A DNA stretch of 40,305 nucleotides, from contig JAPORH010000159.1 in the NCBI GenBank assembly GCA_026710325.1, positions 1 to 40,305 on the forward strand, in the 5' to 3' direction. How positions within the stretch are numbered: the first letter of the stretch is position 1; each line of letters starts with the position of its first letter. The DNA is from Litoreibacter sp. Lineage in GTDB: Bacteria > Pseudomonadota > Alphaproteobacteria > Rhodobacterales > Rhodobacteraceae. The notes under the pieces are model-generated. The model was not told where the DNA came from, ran no database searches, and worked only from the letters and a program-made list of their open reading frames with translations. Position numbers and translations under genes: made by a program. Shown here one piece after another: positions 11,774 through 20,039 of the stretch.

Positions 11774-13552
11774 ATGGTCGATATGACAGAACTTACGGGC
11801 ATGCATTCCGGCGCCTCTGCGGCCAAGCGCACATCGCGCCGTCGCGCGGCTGAATGGCGGCTCAAGCTATATGGCATCATCGCGATCTTTCTCGCAGGTG
11901 GAGCATTGGTGGCGCTCCTTTCTTCGGTGCTTGGAACCGCTACAGGAGCGTTAACTGAGACGTATCTGCGTATGGAAGTGACCATCGACGCGGAGGAAAT
12001 TGATCCTGACGGCACCCAGGATCCCAACGTTATCCGCCGTGCGGATTTCACGGGGCTCACCAAAGACATGCTCAAAGCGCAGTTTCCAAATGCAACGGGC
12101 CGATCCACGCGACGGGAACTCTATGATTTGACGTCGTCAGGCGCAGCGTTTGAGCTGGCCGATCTGGTGTCTCAGAACCCTTCGCTGGTCGGGCAAACCA
12201 TTGAATTCCCGTTCCTCGCTTCAGATGTCACGGACCTCTATCTGAAGAACGATTTTGGTGCCCTGCGTGAGAAAGAAGTGTCAGGCCAGCTGAGCGTCGC
12301 CGTTGACGATGACGAGGCGGTGCTAACCAGCTCCGCCGGTGACTTCGCTGAGGCACTTGCTCGCGTGAAAGAAGGCTTGCTCGATGAGGCACAGCTGCTG
12401 CGCGATCAGGCGGAGCTGCAAAATAACGGAGTAGAGTTCTACGTAAATGCCCTGGCTGAAGCCACGACCGACGAAGACAAGACCAAGGCGCAGACACAGA
12501 TCGACGCACGTACCGCCGCACGAGATCAGTTCATCGCGCAAGCTGAGGCCCTTGAGCTTCGCTCGCAGACGCCTACGGGTAAGGAAGAGCTAGAAGAAGA
12601 CAATCTGTCTGTCCTGATCAAAGCCGGGGGCGGTTGGTTCAAAGCGACAGAAATAGACACCAGCCTTGTCGCCGCTGACGTTGTCATTGCCCCCACCAGA
12701 CCGATTGAAAACAGCGCGGACTGGCAGCTCTTTGTGACTGACCTACCGGAGGAGTCGCGCAAAGTCAGCGACAACCAGATCATCTGGATTGAGTCTTTGA
12801 AAGAGCAGGGCCGCGTTGATGTCGTGTTCAACACGCGTTTCTTTACTGCAGGCGACTCCCGCGAACCTGAATTGGCAGGCATCCTTGGCGCGGCCGTTGG
12901 CTCCTTCTGGACCATGGTTGTGACCTTCGCGCTGGCCTTTCCCATTGGCGTCGCAGCCGCGATCTACTTGGAAGAGTTCGCGCCCAAGAACAAATTCACT
13001 GACTTCATCGAGGTCAACATCAACAACCTGGCGGCTGTGCCTTCAATCGTGTTCGGTTTGTTGGGCCTGTCGCTTTTCTTGGGTGTCTTCGGCGTGCCGC
13101 GATCTGCACCGATTGCAGGTGGTTTGGTACTCGCTCTGATGACCTTGCCGACTATTGTCATTGCCTCCCGTGCTGCGATCCGCGCGGTTCCGCCCTCGAT
13201 CCGCGATGCGGCTGTGGGTCTGGGTGCGAGCCCCCTTCAAGCCTCTGTACACCACGTCTTGCCTTTGGCCATGCCCGGTATTCTGACGGGGACTATCATT
13301 GGCATGGCGCAAGCGCTTGGTGAGACCGCGCCGCTGATCATGATCGGCATGGTCGCCTTCATCGTCGACATCCCGCAAGGGGTCACGGATAGCGCCAGCG
13401 TGTTGCCGGTTCAGGTCTTCCGCTGGTCCGATTTTCCCGAGCGCGCTTTTGAGGCGCGCACTGCCGCCGCGATCTGTGTGCTGTTGCTGTTCCTTGTCAT
13501 AATGAACGCAATCGCGGTTTTCCTTCGTAAACGCTTTGAGCGCCGCTGGTAG
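11774..13552 (+). CDS. pstA: phosphate ABC transporter permease PstA with enlarged periplasmic domain
   Basis: Second permease subunit. One transmembrane segment (about 32-56) leads into a hydrophilic region of some 310 residues (about 60-368), which is predicted to be periplasmic. The usual permease core follows, with [29 protein letters not shown] and [13 protein letters not shown]. Alphaproteobacterial PstA has a DUF3333-type N-terminal domain and, as I recall, is near 430-450 residues; this one has 592. Residues of about 190-262 are rich in Ala, Glu and Gln with heptad-like spacing and look like a coiled-coil insertion. The reading frame is unbroken and the core motifs are intact, so it should be functional. 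Confidence 0.92.
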   Translation: MVDMTELTGMHSGASAAKRTSRRRAAEWRLKLYGIIAIFLAGGALVALLSSVLGTATGALTETYLRMEVTIDAEEIDPDGTQDPNVIRRADFTGLTKDMLKAQFPNATGRSTRRELYDLTSSGAAFELADLVSQNPSLVGQTIEFPFLASDVTDLYLKNDFGALREKEVSGQLSVAVDDDEAVLTSSAGDFAEALARVKEGLLDEAQLLRDQAELQNNGVEFYVNALAEATTDEDKTKAQTQIDARTAARDQFIAQAEALELRSQTPTGKEELEEDNLSVLIKAGGGWFKATEIDTSLVAADVVIAPTRPIENSADWQLFVTDLPEESRKVSDNQIIWIESLKEQGRVDVVFNTRFFTAGDSREPELAGILGAAVGSFWTMVVTFALAFPIGVAAAIYLEEFAPKNKFTDFIEVNINNLAAVPSIVFGLLGLSLFLGVFGVPRSAPIAGGLVLALMTLPTIVIASRAAIRAVPPSIRDAAVGLGASPLQASVHHVLPLAMPGILTGTIIGMAQALGETAPLIMIGMVAFIVDIPQGVTDSASVLPVQVFRWSDFPERAFEARTAAAICVLLLFLVIMNAIAVFLRKRFERRW

Positions 13553-13562
13553 GAGTATAGGA

Positions 13563-14363
13563 ATGCTAGACGATTTAAGATCAATGGAGCGCGTCATGGC
13601 GAATGATGACATCAAAATCACGGCAAAAGGCGTCGACGTCTATTACGGCGACAACCATGCCATCAAAGATGTCGATGTCGACATTCAAAACCGCGCCGTA
13701 ACCGCGTTTATCGGCCCATCTGGCTGCGGTAAGTCAACCTTCCTACGGTGCTTAAACCGAATGAACGACACGATCGATATTTGCCGCGTCACGGGCGACA
13801 TGCTGCTGGACGGGCAAGATATCTACGCCAAAGATGTAGACCCTGTGCAGCTGCGCGCTCGCGTTGGCATGGTGTTCCAAAAACCAAACCCATTCCCCAA
13901 GTCGATCTATGACAACGTGGCCTATGGCCCCAAAATCCATGGTCTGGCCAAGAACAAGGCCGAGCTGGATGAGATCGTTGAAAAATCCCTGCGCCGTGCT
14001 GCGATCTGGGACGAGGTAAAAGACCGCCTGAATGAGCCCGGAACAGGCCTTTCAGGGGGTCAACAGCAGCGCTTGTGCATTGGGCGCGCCGTGGCGACTG
14101 CGCCAGAGGTGCTCTTGATGGACGAGCCTTGCTCAGCGCTGGACCCGATTGCCACCGCGCAGGTTGAGGAACTGATCGACGAGTTACGTCAGGACTACAC
14201 TGTGGTGATCGTGACCCACTCGATGCAGCAAGCCGCCCGCGTCAGCCAGAAGACCGCGTTTTTCCACCTCGGAAATCTGGTCGAATACGGTGACACCGAA
14301 AAGATTTTTACCAACCCAGAAGATCCACGCACCGAAAGCTACATCACCGGTCGGATCGGTTAA
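13563..14363 (+). CDS. pstB: phosphate ABC transporter ATP-binding protein
   Basis: ATPase subunit of the phosphate importer, 266 residues. Walker A is GPSGCGKST (about 51-59), the signature is [14 protein letters not shown] and Walker B is [13 protein letters not shown]; the H-loop His lies in [13 protein letters not shown] chose the ATG at 13563 because AGGAG lies seven bases upstream, just after the pstA stop. An upstream in-frame TTG at 13536 falls within pstA. An ATG at 13596 (MANDDIKI) is a possible alternative. phoU follows after 12 bases. Confidence 0.96.
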   Translation: MLDDLRSMERVMANDDIKITAKGVDVYYGDNHAIKDVDVDIQNRAVTAFIGPSGCGKSTFLRCLNRMNDTIDICRVTGDMLLDGQDIYAKDVDPVQLRARVGMVFQKPNPFPKSIYDNVAYGPKIHGLAKNKAELDEIVEKSLRRAAIWDEVKDRLNEPGTGLSGGQQQRLCIGRAVATAPEVLLMDEPCSALDPIATAQVEELIDELRQDYTVVIVTHSMQQAARVSQKTAFFHLGNLVEYGDTEKIFTNPEDPRTESYITGRIG

Positions 14364-14375
14364 GGATAAAAGACG

Positions 14376-15080
14376 ATGATTGATGCACATATTGCGTCTG
14401 CTTTTGACCGCGACCTTGAGGGCATTCAGGCGCTTATTATGAAGATGGGCGGTTTGGTCGAAACGGCCATTTCGGACTCCTCTCGCGCGCTCGAAGCACG
14501 CGATAGCGAGCTCGCCGCTGTGGTGCGAAAAAATGACAAGGCCATCGACGCGCTTGAAGAAGAGGTTGCGTCCGAAGTGGCTCGCGTCATCGCTATGCGC
14601 GCGCCGACAGCGAGCGATTTGCGGACCGTGCTGTCTGTTATGAAAATCTCAGGCAACCTCGAACGGGTAGGGGACTACGCCAAGAACATGGCCAAGCGCA
14701 CAACGGTCCTGTCGGAAATGCCACCTGTGAACGGCACCGGCGCCTCAATCCGCCGCATGACCAAGCTGGTCAATGTGATGATGAAGGATGCGCTCGACGC
14801 CTATATCCAACGCGACGTTGAACTGGCAGAAGATGTGCGCGCTCGCGACACCGAGGTGGATCAGATGTATAACGCGCTGTTTCGCGAGTTTCTCACCCAT
14901 ATGATGGAAGATCCGCGTAACATAACGCCCTGTATGCATCTGCATTTTATCGCAAAGAATATCGAGCGTATGGGTGACCATGTCACCTCGATCGCCGAGC
15001 AGGTCATTTACTTGGTCACTGGCGAGGCCCCGGATGACGAACGGGACAAGGCCGATAAAACCTCATATGTAGGACATTAG
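14376..15080 (+). CDS. phoU: phosphate signalling protein PhoU
   Basis: A 234-residue, all-helical PhoU with the usual two-fold repeat: the MKISGNLERVGDYAKNMAKR motif in the first half and FIAKNIERMGDHVTSIAEQ in the second. These metal-binding E/D-rich helices define the family. PhoU links the state of the Pst transporter to the PhoR kinase and represses the regulon when phosphate is plentiful. Its place between pstB and phoB is standard. It may matter more than usual here because PhoR has no membrane sensor. Confidence 0.95.
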   Translation: MIDAHIASAFDRDLEGIQALIMKMGGLVETAISDSSRALEARDSELAAVVRKNDKAIDALEEEVASEVARVIAMRAPTASDLRTVLSVMKISGNLERVGDYAKNMAKRTTVLSEMPPVNGTGASIRRMTKLVNVMMKDALDAYIQRDVELAEDVRARDTEVDQMYNALFREFLTHMMEDPRNITPCMHLHFIAKNIERMGDHVTSIAEQVIYLVTGEAPDDERDKADKTSYVGH

Positions 15081-15090
15081 GAGCTTTAAG

Positions 15091-15777
15091 ATGTCACGCG
15101 AACCCGTTGTTTTGGTTGTAGAAGACGACCCCGCACAACGTGAAGTTCTGGCTTACAATATCCAAGCTGAGGGCTACCAGGTTCTCACGGCTGAAAATGG
15201 CGACGAGGCGCTTTTGAGCGTGCGGGAGGAACAACCCGACCTCGTGGTCCTTGATTGGATGCTCCCCAATGTCTCAGGCATCGAGGTTTGCCGCCAAATC
15301 AAAAAAGATGTAAGCTTGGCCAAGCTTCCGGTGATCATGCTGTCTGCGAGATCAGAGGAGGATGACCGGGTGCGGGGGCTCGAGACCGGGGCAGATGACT
15401 ACGTCGTCAAACCCTATTCGGTCGCCGAGCTTTTGGCGCGAATTCGTACTCAATTGCGCCGTACCCGGCCCGCGGCAATGGGCGAACGGTTGGAATTCGA
15501 CGACATCATTGTTGATATCGAGGAACATCGCGTGACCCGGGGCGAAACGCCCTTGAAACTTGGCCCAACTGAGTATCGGTTGCTGACGACTTTTATGGAA
15601 CGTCCAGGCCGTGTTTGGAGCCGCGAACAGCTTCTTGACCGCGTCTGGGGACGCGATATTTATGTCGATACCCGCACCGTGGACGTGCATGTCGGCAGGC
15701 TTCGTAAAGTGCTGACGAGCCAAGGCGGTGAAGATCCGCTGCGCACGGTGCGTGGCGCGGGCTACGCTTTAGGATAA
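15091..15777 (+). CDS. phoB: phosphate regulon response regulator PhoB
   Basis: A 228-residue OmpR-class regulator. The receiver domain has the acidic pair VVEDD, the phospho-acceptor Asp at about 55 (DLVVLDWMLP) and the conserved Lys in DDYVVKPYS. The winged-helix domain (about 130-228) contains LGPTEYRLLTTFMERPGRV and TVDVHVGRLRKVL. It should bind the Pho box upstream of pstS and be autoregulated as the last pst-operon gene. AGGAG precedes the start, 10 bases after phoU. Confidence 0.95.
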   Translation: MSREPVVLVVEDDPAQREVLAYNIQAEGYQVLTAENGDEALLSVREEQPDLVVLDWMLPNVSGIEVCRQIKKDVSLAKLPVIMLSARSEEDDRVRGLETGADDYVVKPYSVAELLARIRTQLRRTRPAAMGERLEFDDIIVDIEEHRVTRGETPLKLGPTEYRLLTTFMERPGRVWSREQLLDRVWGRDIYVDTRTVDVHVGRLRKVLTSQGGEDPLRTVRGAGYALG

Positions 15778-15783
15778 ACGCTT

Positions 15784-16308
15784 ATGAAAGGCTCCCGGCC
15801 TGAACAAGCGGTGCTCAGCCGCGATACGGATATGTCGAAAACCGAAGAGACTCGGGCCGTGATCGAAGGCATGGTCGATGGTCTCAACGATCACCGTATC
15901 GCCGATATTGGTGACTTCTTCTCCGAGACCTTTCGCTGGATGGGCAATACCGGCTGCGGCACGAAACAGGGCGTACGCGAATTTCAGGACAATTGGCAAA
16001 AGCCCTTTCAGGCCGCGTTTCACGACAAGACCTGCATCGATGAGGCGCGGCTCTACATGGGCGAATGGGCAGCAGCCTTTGGTCGGCAAGAAGCCACGCA
16101 TGGCGGCACCTTTATGGGTGTGGAAGCCACGGGCAAACGCATCGAGATCCGCTATATGGATTTTTGGAAGGTGGTCGATGGCAAGATCGTCGACAATTGG
16201 GTCATGGTTGATTTCCCGCATGTGCTTGCACAGCTCGGCGTTGACGTGTTTAACGGCGAAGGTTGGGAAGCCTTCGACAAGGGCGAGAAACAGCCACCAA
16301 CCCCTTGA
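15784..16308 (+). CDS. SnoaL-like / ester cyclase-family protein
   Basis: A 174-residue NTF2-fold protein of the SnoaL type. Visible features are the N-terminal helix ETRAVIEGMVDGLNDHRI, FRWMGNTGCGTKQGVREF and the strand pair GKRIEIRYMDFWKVVDGKIVD near the C-terminus, where the family's pocket lies. Members include polyketide cyclases and many uncharacterised small-molecule isomerases or binding proteins, so no reaction can be named. The ATG at 15784 is six bases after phoB; a second in-frame ATG at 15832 (MSKTEET) is possible. It is followed after 12 bases by a sugar-isomerase-like cupin, and the pair may be co-transcribed with the pho operon. Confidence 0.75.
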   Translation: MKGSRPEQAVLSRDTDMSKTEETRAVIEGMVDGLNDHRIADIGDFFSETFRWMGNTGCGTKQGVREFQDNWQKPFQAAFHDKTCIDEARLYMGEWAAAFGRQEATHGGTFMGVEATGKRIEIRYMDFWKVVDGKIVDNWVMVDFPHVLAQLGVDVFNGEGWEAFDKGEKQPPTP

Positions 16309-16320
16309 GGAAAAGACAAA

Positions 16321-17010
16321 ATGAAACGCTCATTCGTCAATGAAACGCTCTTGAAGGGCGATGAATTCATTCGTTCATTTGGCCATATTCTACCACCATT
16401 TGCTTATTGGACGCCGGGCGAGATGAAGTCGCGCCAAGCAGACATACAAGGTATTCTAGATGCGCGGTTGGGATGGGACATCACCGATTATGGCGATGGC
16501 GATTTTGACAAGATGGGCTTGTTCTTGTTTACCACTCGCAACGGGCGGCAATCCGACCTCGAAGCGGGTGGCGGCATGTGCTACGCGGAAAAAATCATGA
16601 TCTCGCGCCATGACCAGATCAGCCCGATGCACCGGCACGTCGTCAAAGCGGAAGACATCATCAACCGCGGTGGCGCAACGCTCGCCATCCAGATGTATGA
16701 AAGCGCGCCGGATGGCACGTTAGACGAAACCCTTGCTGTGACCGTGGCCTGTGACGGCATCACGAAAACGCAAAAAGCCGGCGAAACTCTTATGCTGGCG
16801 CCCGGTGAAAGCGTCACGCTGATGCCTGGCAATTGGCACAAATTCTGGGGCGAAGGTGGCGATGTGCTGATCGGTGAGGTCTCGACCGTCAATGACGATG
16901 AGACAGACAACATATTCCATCCGCCGCTCGATCGGTTTTCCGGCATTGAGGAAGACGAAGACCCTGTTCACCTGCTTGTATCGGACTATCGGGCTTGGTT
17001 TGGCGCCTGA
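16321..17010 (+). CDS. D-lyxose/D-mannose isomerase-family cupin
   Basis: A 229-residue cupin of the D-lyxose ketol-isomerase family (formerly DUF1498). The probable metal ligands are all present: His104 and His106 in SPMHRHVVKAED, Glu111, and His173 in GNWHKFWGEGG. The family interconverts D-lyxose/D-xylulose or D-mannose/D-fructose and is often found beside sugar ABC transporters. Here no sugar transporter is near, only a SnoaL-like gene and the pho operon, so the substrate is uncertain. GAGGAAAAG precedes the ATG. Confidence 0.78.
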   Translation: MKRSFVNETLLKGDEFIRSFGHILPPFAYWTPGEMKSRQADIQGILDARLGWDITDYGDGDFDKMGLFLFTTRNGRQSDLEAGGGMCYAEKIMISRHDQISPMHRHVVKAEDIINRGGATLAIQMYESAPDGTLDETLAVTVACDGITKTQKAGETLMLAPGESVTLMPGNWHKFWGEGGDVLIGEVSTVNDDETDNIFHPPLDRFSGIEEDEDPVHLLVSDYRAWFGA

Positions 17011-17115
17011 TAACGGGAAGCTGTTGCGAGTGTTACAGTTTGCGCAAAGCAGACGCCACGCTGCCTTTGCCTATGGATCACTCGTGAGTTTTCTTCGAAT
17101 TGCTCCAAGCCTTCA

Positions 17116-17133
17116 ACGTTAAGCGCATAACGT
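17116..17133. promoter_or_regulatory. 18-bp dyad, possible LuxR-type operator
   Basis: ACGTTA-AGCGCA-TAACGT is a perfect 6-bp inverted repeat around a 6-base centre; the flanks TTC and GAA extend it with one bulge. Its size suits a dimeric LuxR-family regulator, and a LuxR gene lies about 840 bases downstream. It does not match the classical lux box sequence, so the link is speculative. Confidence 0.25.
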
Positions 17134-17138
17134 GAATT

Positions 17139-17291
17139 ATGTTAAATTATATACCCAAAAGCTACGGCCCTGATGAAGCTGCTTGGGGCGACTATTTATC
17201 ATTTACCCAGAACAGTTTAGGAAACCCTTTGAAAGTACGCCTCATGGTCGCAGTTGGTTTCATAGAAGCTAATTCTGCTTTGCTCTTATGA
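17139..17291 (+). CDS. small hypothetical reading frame, 50 aa
   Basis: The frame would encode a 50-residue peptide starting MLNYIPKSYGPDEAAWGDYL and ending in a hydrophobic stretch, FIEANSALLL. I recognise no family. There is no good ribosome-binding site, although the start lies six bases after the dyad at 17116-17133. It is reported because it is the only open frame in the most AT-rich part of the gap; chance occurrence is quite possible. Confidence 0.15.
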   Translation: MLNYIPKSYGPDEAAWGDYLSFTQNSLGNPLKVRLMVAVGFIEANSALLL

Positions 17292-17534
17292 CGAACGACA
17301 GACCTTAGGACCAATGTTTTCGAGAGCGATCAGTGTTTCTACCGCAATACGACGACAGCATCCCTTTGAGACGAACGTTACATGGTTACATGATGCTCGG
17401 CCGCGAGGCTTTGAGTGCATTTACGAAATAGCGACAAAATATTTTGTAAATGGTTTTGATAAATTGTCACCGCTATGGCTCGACACTCATTGCTGAGAGT
17501 CGTAGTCTTCGGCCAGTTTTCGAAGAGCTGAGCT

Positions 17535-17978
17535 ATGCCATCTTTACTCGTCCTGAACGGACCCAATTTGAACTTACTGGGGACGCGTCAGCCCGACGTC
17601 TATGGCCGTGTTACGCTCGAAGATATCAAGAACATGTGCCGCGCACATGCCGATCTGCGCGGCGTTGCGCTCGCGTTTGAGCAGTCCAATCACGAAGGCG
17701 TTTTGATCGAAACCATCCATGCAGCCCGCGGTACGCATGATGCAATCATTCTAAATGCTGGTGCATATACACATACATCTATTGCGATCATGGACGCCAT
17801 TCACTCGGTAGAGCTCCCCGTCATCGAGCTTCACTTGTCCAATGTCCATGCGCGCGAGGAATTTCGGCACCAATCCTATATGTCCAAAGCGTGCCTGGGC
17901 ATTATCTGTGGCTTTGGTGCGCGCGGATACACATTGGCGATCGATGCTGCGTTGAGCCATCTGGGGCATGATGGATGA
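17535..17978 (+). CDS. aroQ: type II 3-dehydroquinate dehydratase
   Basis: A 147-residue enzyme that dehydrates 3-dehydroquinate to 3-dehydroshikimate in the shikimate pathway, and also works in quinate catabolism. Motifs are LLVLNGPNLNLLGTRQPDVYG (with the catalytic Tyr), FEQSNHEGVLIETIH, ILNAGAYTHTSIAI and the His-containing LSNVHAREEFRHQSY, all diagnostic of the dodecameric type II class. The ribosome-binding site is weak (GAGCTGAG). It is separated from upstream genes by a long AT-rich gap and overlaps the luxR start by four bases, so the two are translationally coupled. Confidence 0.95.
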   Translation: MPSLLVLNGPNLNLLGTRQPDVYGRVTLEDIKNMCRAHADLRGVALAFEQSNHEGVLIETIHAARGTHDAIILNAGAYTHTSIAIMDAIHSVELPVIELHLSNVHAREEFRHQSYMSKACLGIICGFGARGYTLAIDAALSHLGHDG

Positions 17979-18730
17979 TCGGCGACTACCTTCATCAAAT
18001 GACCGATGCGAACTCGATCCAGGACGCATGGGAGATCCACACCAAGAAGATGGCCGAGTACGGCTTTGACCGCCTACTCTACGCATATACGCGCTTCGGC
18101 ACCGGGTCTTCACTTGGCGACTTGCAAGATGCGTTGGTGCTGACCAATCACGACCCGGCCTATGTGGATGCGTTCATTACCCAAGGCATGTACGCCAAAG
18201 GGCCAATGGTGGCTTGGGCCACGGAGAATACCGGGTCGTGTTCGTGGAAAATGATCCATGACATGATTGCTGCAGGCAATGTGACGCCAGACATGATGGA
18301 GGCCATGGCGCTCAACCAAAAACTGGAAGTCATTGCCGGGTTTACGATCAGTTTCCACGAAGTGTCATTGCGCGCCAAAGGTGCCATCGGCCTCACTGCG
18401 GAACGCGGCAAGACACAGCCGGAGGTCGACGCGATTTGGGCAGAGCACGGCTCCGACATCGAGCTAGCCAATAAAATTCTGCACCTCAAAGTGGTGCAGC
18501 TACCCCATACGACGGGGCAAAGACGCCCCCTCACCGCCCGCCAGCGCGAGGTTTTGGAGTGGGTTGCAGATGGAAAAACCATTCAGGACACAGCCACGAT
18601 CATGGGTCTGAACCCGGCGACAATTGAAAAGCATCTACGTTTGGCGCGGGAGTCTCTGGATGTTGACACGACGGCACAAGCAATCTTGAAAGCCTCTTCG
18701 CAAAACCAGTTCTTCCTGATCGAGCGCTGA
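17975..18730 (+). CDS. LuxR-family regulator with autoinducer-binding-like domain
   Basis: A 251-residue regulator. Residues of about 10-165 look like the LuxR autoinducer-binding fold, and residues of about 180-245 are a LuxR HTH (PLTARQREVLEWVADGKTIQ, NPATIEKHLRLARESLDV). No luxI-type synthase is nearby. By-eye alignment suggests that the pocket residues of TraR/LuxR are only partly kept: the usual Asp-Pro pair reads KGP and the Trp/Tyr before it differ, while a later Trp (CSW) is retained. It may therefore be a solo regulator for another ligand. The ATG at 17975 overlaps the aroQ stop (ATGA); an ATG at 17999 (MTDANSIQ) is an alternative. Confidence 0.85.
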   Translation: MIGDYLHQMTDANSIQDAWEIHTKKMAEYGFDRLLYAYTRFGTGSSLGDLQDALVLTNHDPAYVDAFITQGMYAKGPMVAWATENTGSCSWKMIHDMIAAGNVTPDMMEAMALNQKLEVIAGFTISFHEVSLRAKGAIGLTAERGKTQPEVDAIWAEHGSDIELANKILHLKVVQLPHTTGQRRPLTARQREVLEWVADGKTIQDTATIMGLNPATIEKHLRLARESLDVDTTAQAILKASSQNQFFLIER

Positions 18731-18741
18731 TTTAGCAATAG

Positions 18742-18756
18742 TTAACAAATGGTTAA
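18742..18756. promoter_or_regulatory. CtrA-type binding site
   Basis: TTAA-CAAATGG-TTAA matches the full alphaproteobacterial CtrA consensus (TTAA-N7-TTAA) exactly. It lies 11 bases after the luxR stop codon and about 60 bases before a structured stretch without a convincing gene. CtrA in Rhodobacterales controls motility, gene-transfer-agent and quorum-sensing genes. The target of this site is unclear. Confidence 0.5.
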
Positions 18757-18910
18757 CAGATTTGGGTAGGTTTTTTCTTACCTTGTCATCCAATTTTCTT
18801 TGCTAGAAACTGAAGATGTTCCGTGAGTGGTGGCTTTTGCCATGGAACTTTAGCGTGGGTTGTTATCTTGAAATTTTAAGGTGGTTGCCTGCGTTCAGGT
18901 TTTCCGGATC

Positions 18911-18947
18911 GTCGTTCAACGGGTTTATAGTCGGCCCGTTGAACGAC
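18911..18947. repeat. perfect 13-bp inverted repeat (hairpin)
   Basis: GTCGTTCAACGGG (18911-18923) and CCCGTTGAACGAC (18935-18947) are perfect complements around an 11-base loop. On the plus strand it is followed by ACCTTTTC, a weak U-tract. It could end a short transcript starting near the CtrA site, terminate luxR, or be the core of a small RNA. The gap 18731-19012 contains no protein gene I can support. Confidence 0.6.
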
Positions 18948-19012
18948 ACCTTTTCTACCAAGAGCCCCGTCATCCCGGCTCCCCAGCATGACCTGACGGG
19001 ACTGGAGGCCAG

Positions 19013-19049
19013 AAAAAAGAGCGGCGCCTGGGGTAACCCGGCGCCGCTC
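19013..19049 (-). terminator. intrinsic terminator of the rpsB-tsf operon
   Basis: On the minus strand GAGCGGCGCC and GGCGCCGCTC (plus positions 19040-19049 and 19019-19028) form a perfect 10-pair stem with an 11-base loop, followed by TTTTTT (19018-19013). It lies 25 bases after the tsf stop. Confidence 0.95.
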
Positions 19050-19073
19050 GTCATTTTCTAGCGTAAGAAAAAC

Positions 19074-19949
19074 TCAGCCCTTAAGCTGTGCTGCAACTTC
19101 CTCGGCGAAGTTCTCTTCTTTCTTCTCGATGCCCTCGCCCACTTCGAGGCGGATAAAACCAGTGATTTCAACGCCAGCTTCCTTGGCAGCCGCGCCAACT
19201 GTCAGATCGGGGTTCACGACGAAGGCTTGGTTCAACAGCGTGACTTCGGCCATGTATTTTTTCATGCGACCGACGATCATCTTCTCGATCACAGCGTCAG
19301 GCTTGCCGCTTTCGCGGGCGATATCCATCTGAACCTGTTTCTCTTTTTCGACAACAGACGGGTCCAGATCATCCTCAGACAGGGAGGCAGGGTTCACAGC
19401 AGCCACGTGCATCGCAACCTGCTTGCCGAAGGCTTCGTTCTCGCCCAACAACGCTACCAGCACACCGATCTTGCCCATGCCGTCAGCAGCGGCATTGTGC
19501 ACGTAGGAGGTCACTGCAGCGCCTTCCAGCTTCGCCATGCGGCGCAGCGACATGTTTTCGCCAACAGTCGCGATCTTGTCGGTGATCGTATCAGCAACGG
19601 ATTTGCCACCCATGTCGGCGGCGGCCAAAGCCTCAACATCGTCAACGCCAAGCGCAACAGATGCTACGCCTGAAACCATTTCCTGGAACTCGGCGTTTTT
19701 GGCAACGAAGTCTGTCTCGGAATTAACCTCGACGGCAACGCCAGTCCCGCCAGACACATTGACTGCAACCAGACCTTCAGCAGCGGTCCGGCCAGATTTC
19801 TTGGCAGCCTTTGCCAGACCTTTGGTGCGGAGCCAGTCAACAGCGGCTTCCATGTCGCCATCATTTTCGGTCAACGCTTTTTTCGCGTCCATCATGCCTG
19901 CGCCTGTGCTATCGCGCAGTTCTTTCACCATTGCAGCGGTAATCGCCAT
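19074..19949 (-). CDS. tsf: translation elongation factor Ts
   Basis: Nucleotide-exchange factor that regenerates EF-Tu-GTP. The 291-residue protein has the UBA-like N-terminus ([19 protein letters not shown]), the classic EGLVAVN and [13 protein letters not shown] segments, and the C-terminal [10 protein letters not shown] core. The ATG at 19949 gives the canonical [12 protein letters not shown]; a GTG directly before it is also in frame, and AGGAG upstream would serve either. It follows rpsB by about 90 bases and ends in a strong terminator. Confidence 0.97.
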   Translation of the reverse strand: MAITAAMVKELRDSTGAGMMDAKKALTENDGDMEAAVDWLRTKGLAKAAKKSGRTAAEGLVAVNVSGGTGVAVEVNSETDFVAKNAEFQEMVSGVASVALGVDDVEALAAADMGGKSVADTITDKIATVGENMSLRRMAKLEGAAVTSYVHNAAADGMGKIGVLVALLGENEAFGKQVAMHVAAVNPASLSEDDLDPSVVEKEKQVQMDIARESGKPDAVIEKMIVGRMKKYMAEVTLLNQAFVVNPDLTVGAAAKEAGVEITGFIRLEVGEGIEKKEENFAEEVAAQLKG

Positions 19950-20039
19950 CACATGGGTCTCCTGTATCTATTGGTTTCGGTCTTCGAAGGCCGATCAGAC
20001 GCGCGTCAAACCAGCCTTCGGTAACAGTCAAATGACGGC

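Larger units (their letters stand above)
17011..17534. other. long AT-richer intergenic stretch before aroQ
   Basis: About 520 bases without a convincing gene. Base composition is clearly richer in A and T than the neighbours, especially 17130-17290 and 17420-17470. It contains an inverted repeat at 17116-17133 and a 50-codon reading frame (17139-17291). There is also a 60-codon frame at 17314-17496 with no recognisable features or ribosome-binding site. The stretch may hold the regulatory region of aroQ-luxR, or decayed sequence from a past insertion. Confidence 0.5.

Noticed and set aside
17314-17496. 60-codon frame upstream of aroQ
   Set aside because: No ribosome-binding site, no recognisable motif, and composition like the surrounding non-coding stretch.
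18816-19061. 81-codon plus-strand frame after luxR
   Set aside because: It runs through the 13-bp inverted repeat and the tsf terminator, has no ribosome-binding site or family resemblance, and is best explained by structured non-coding sequence.
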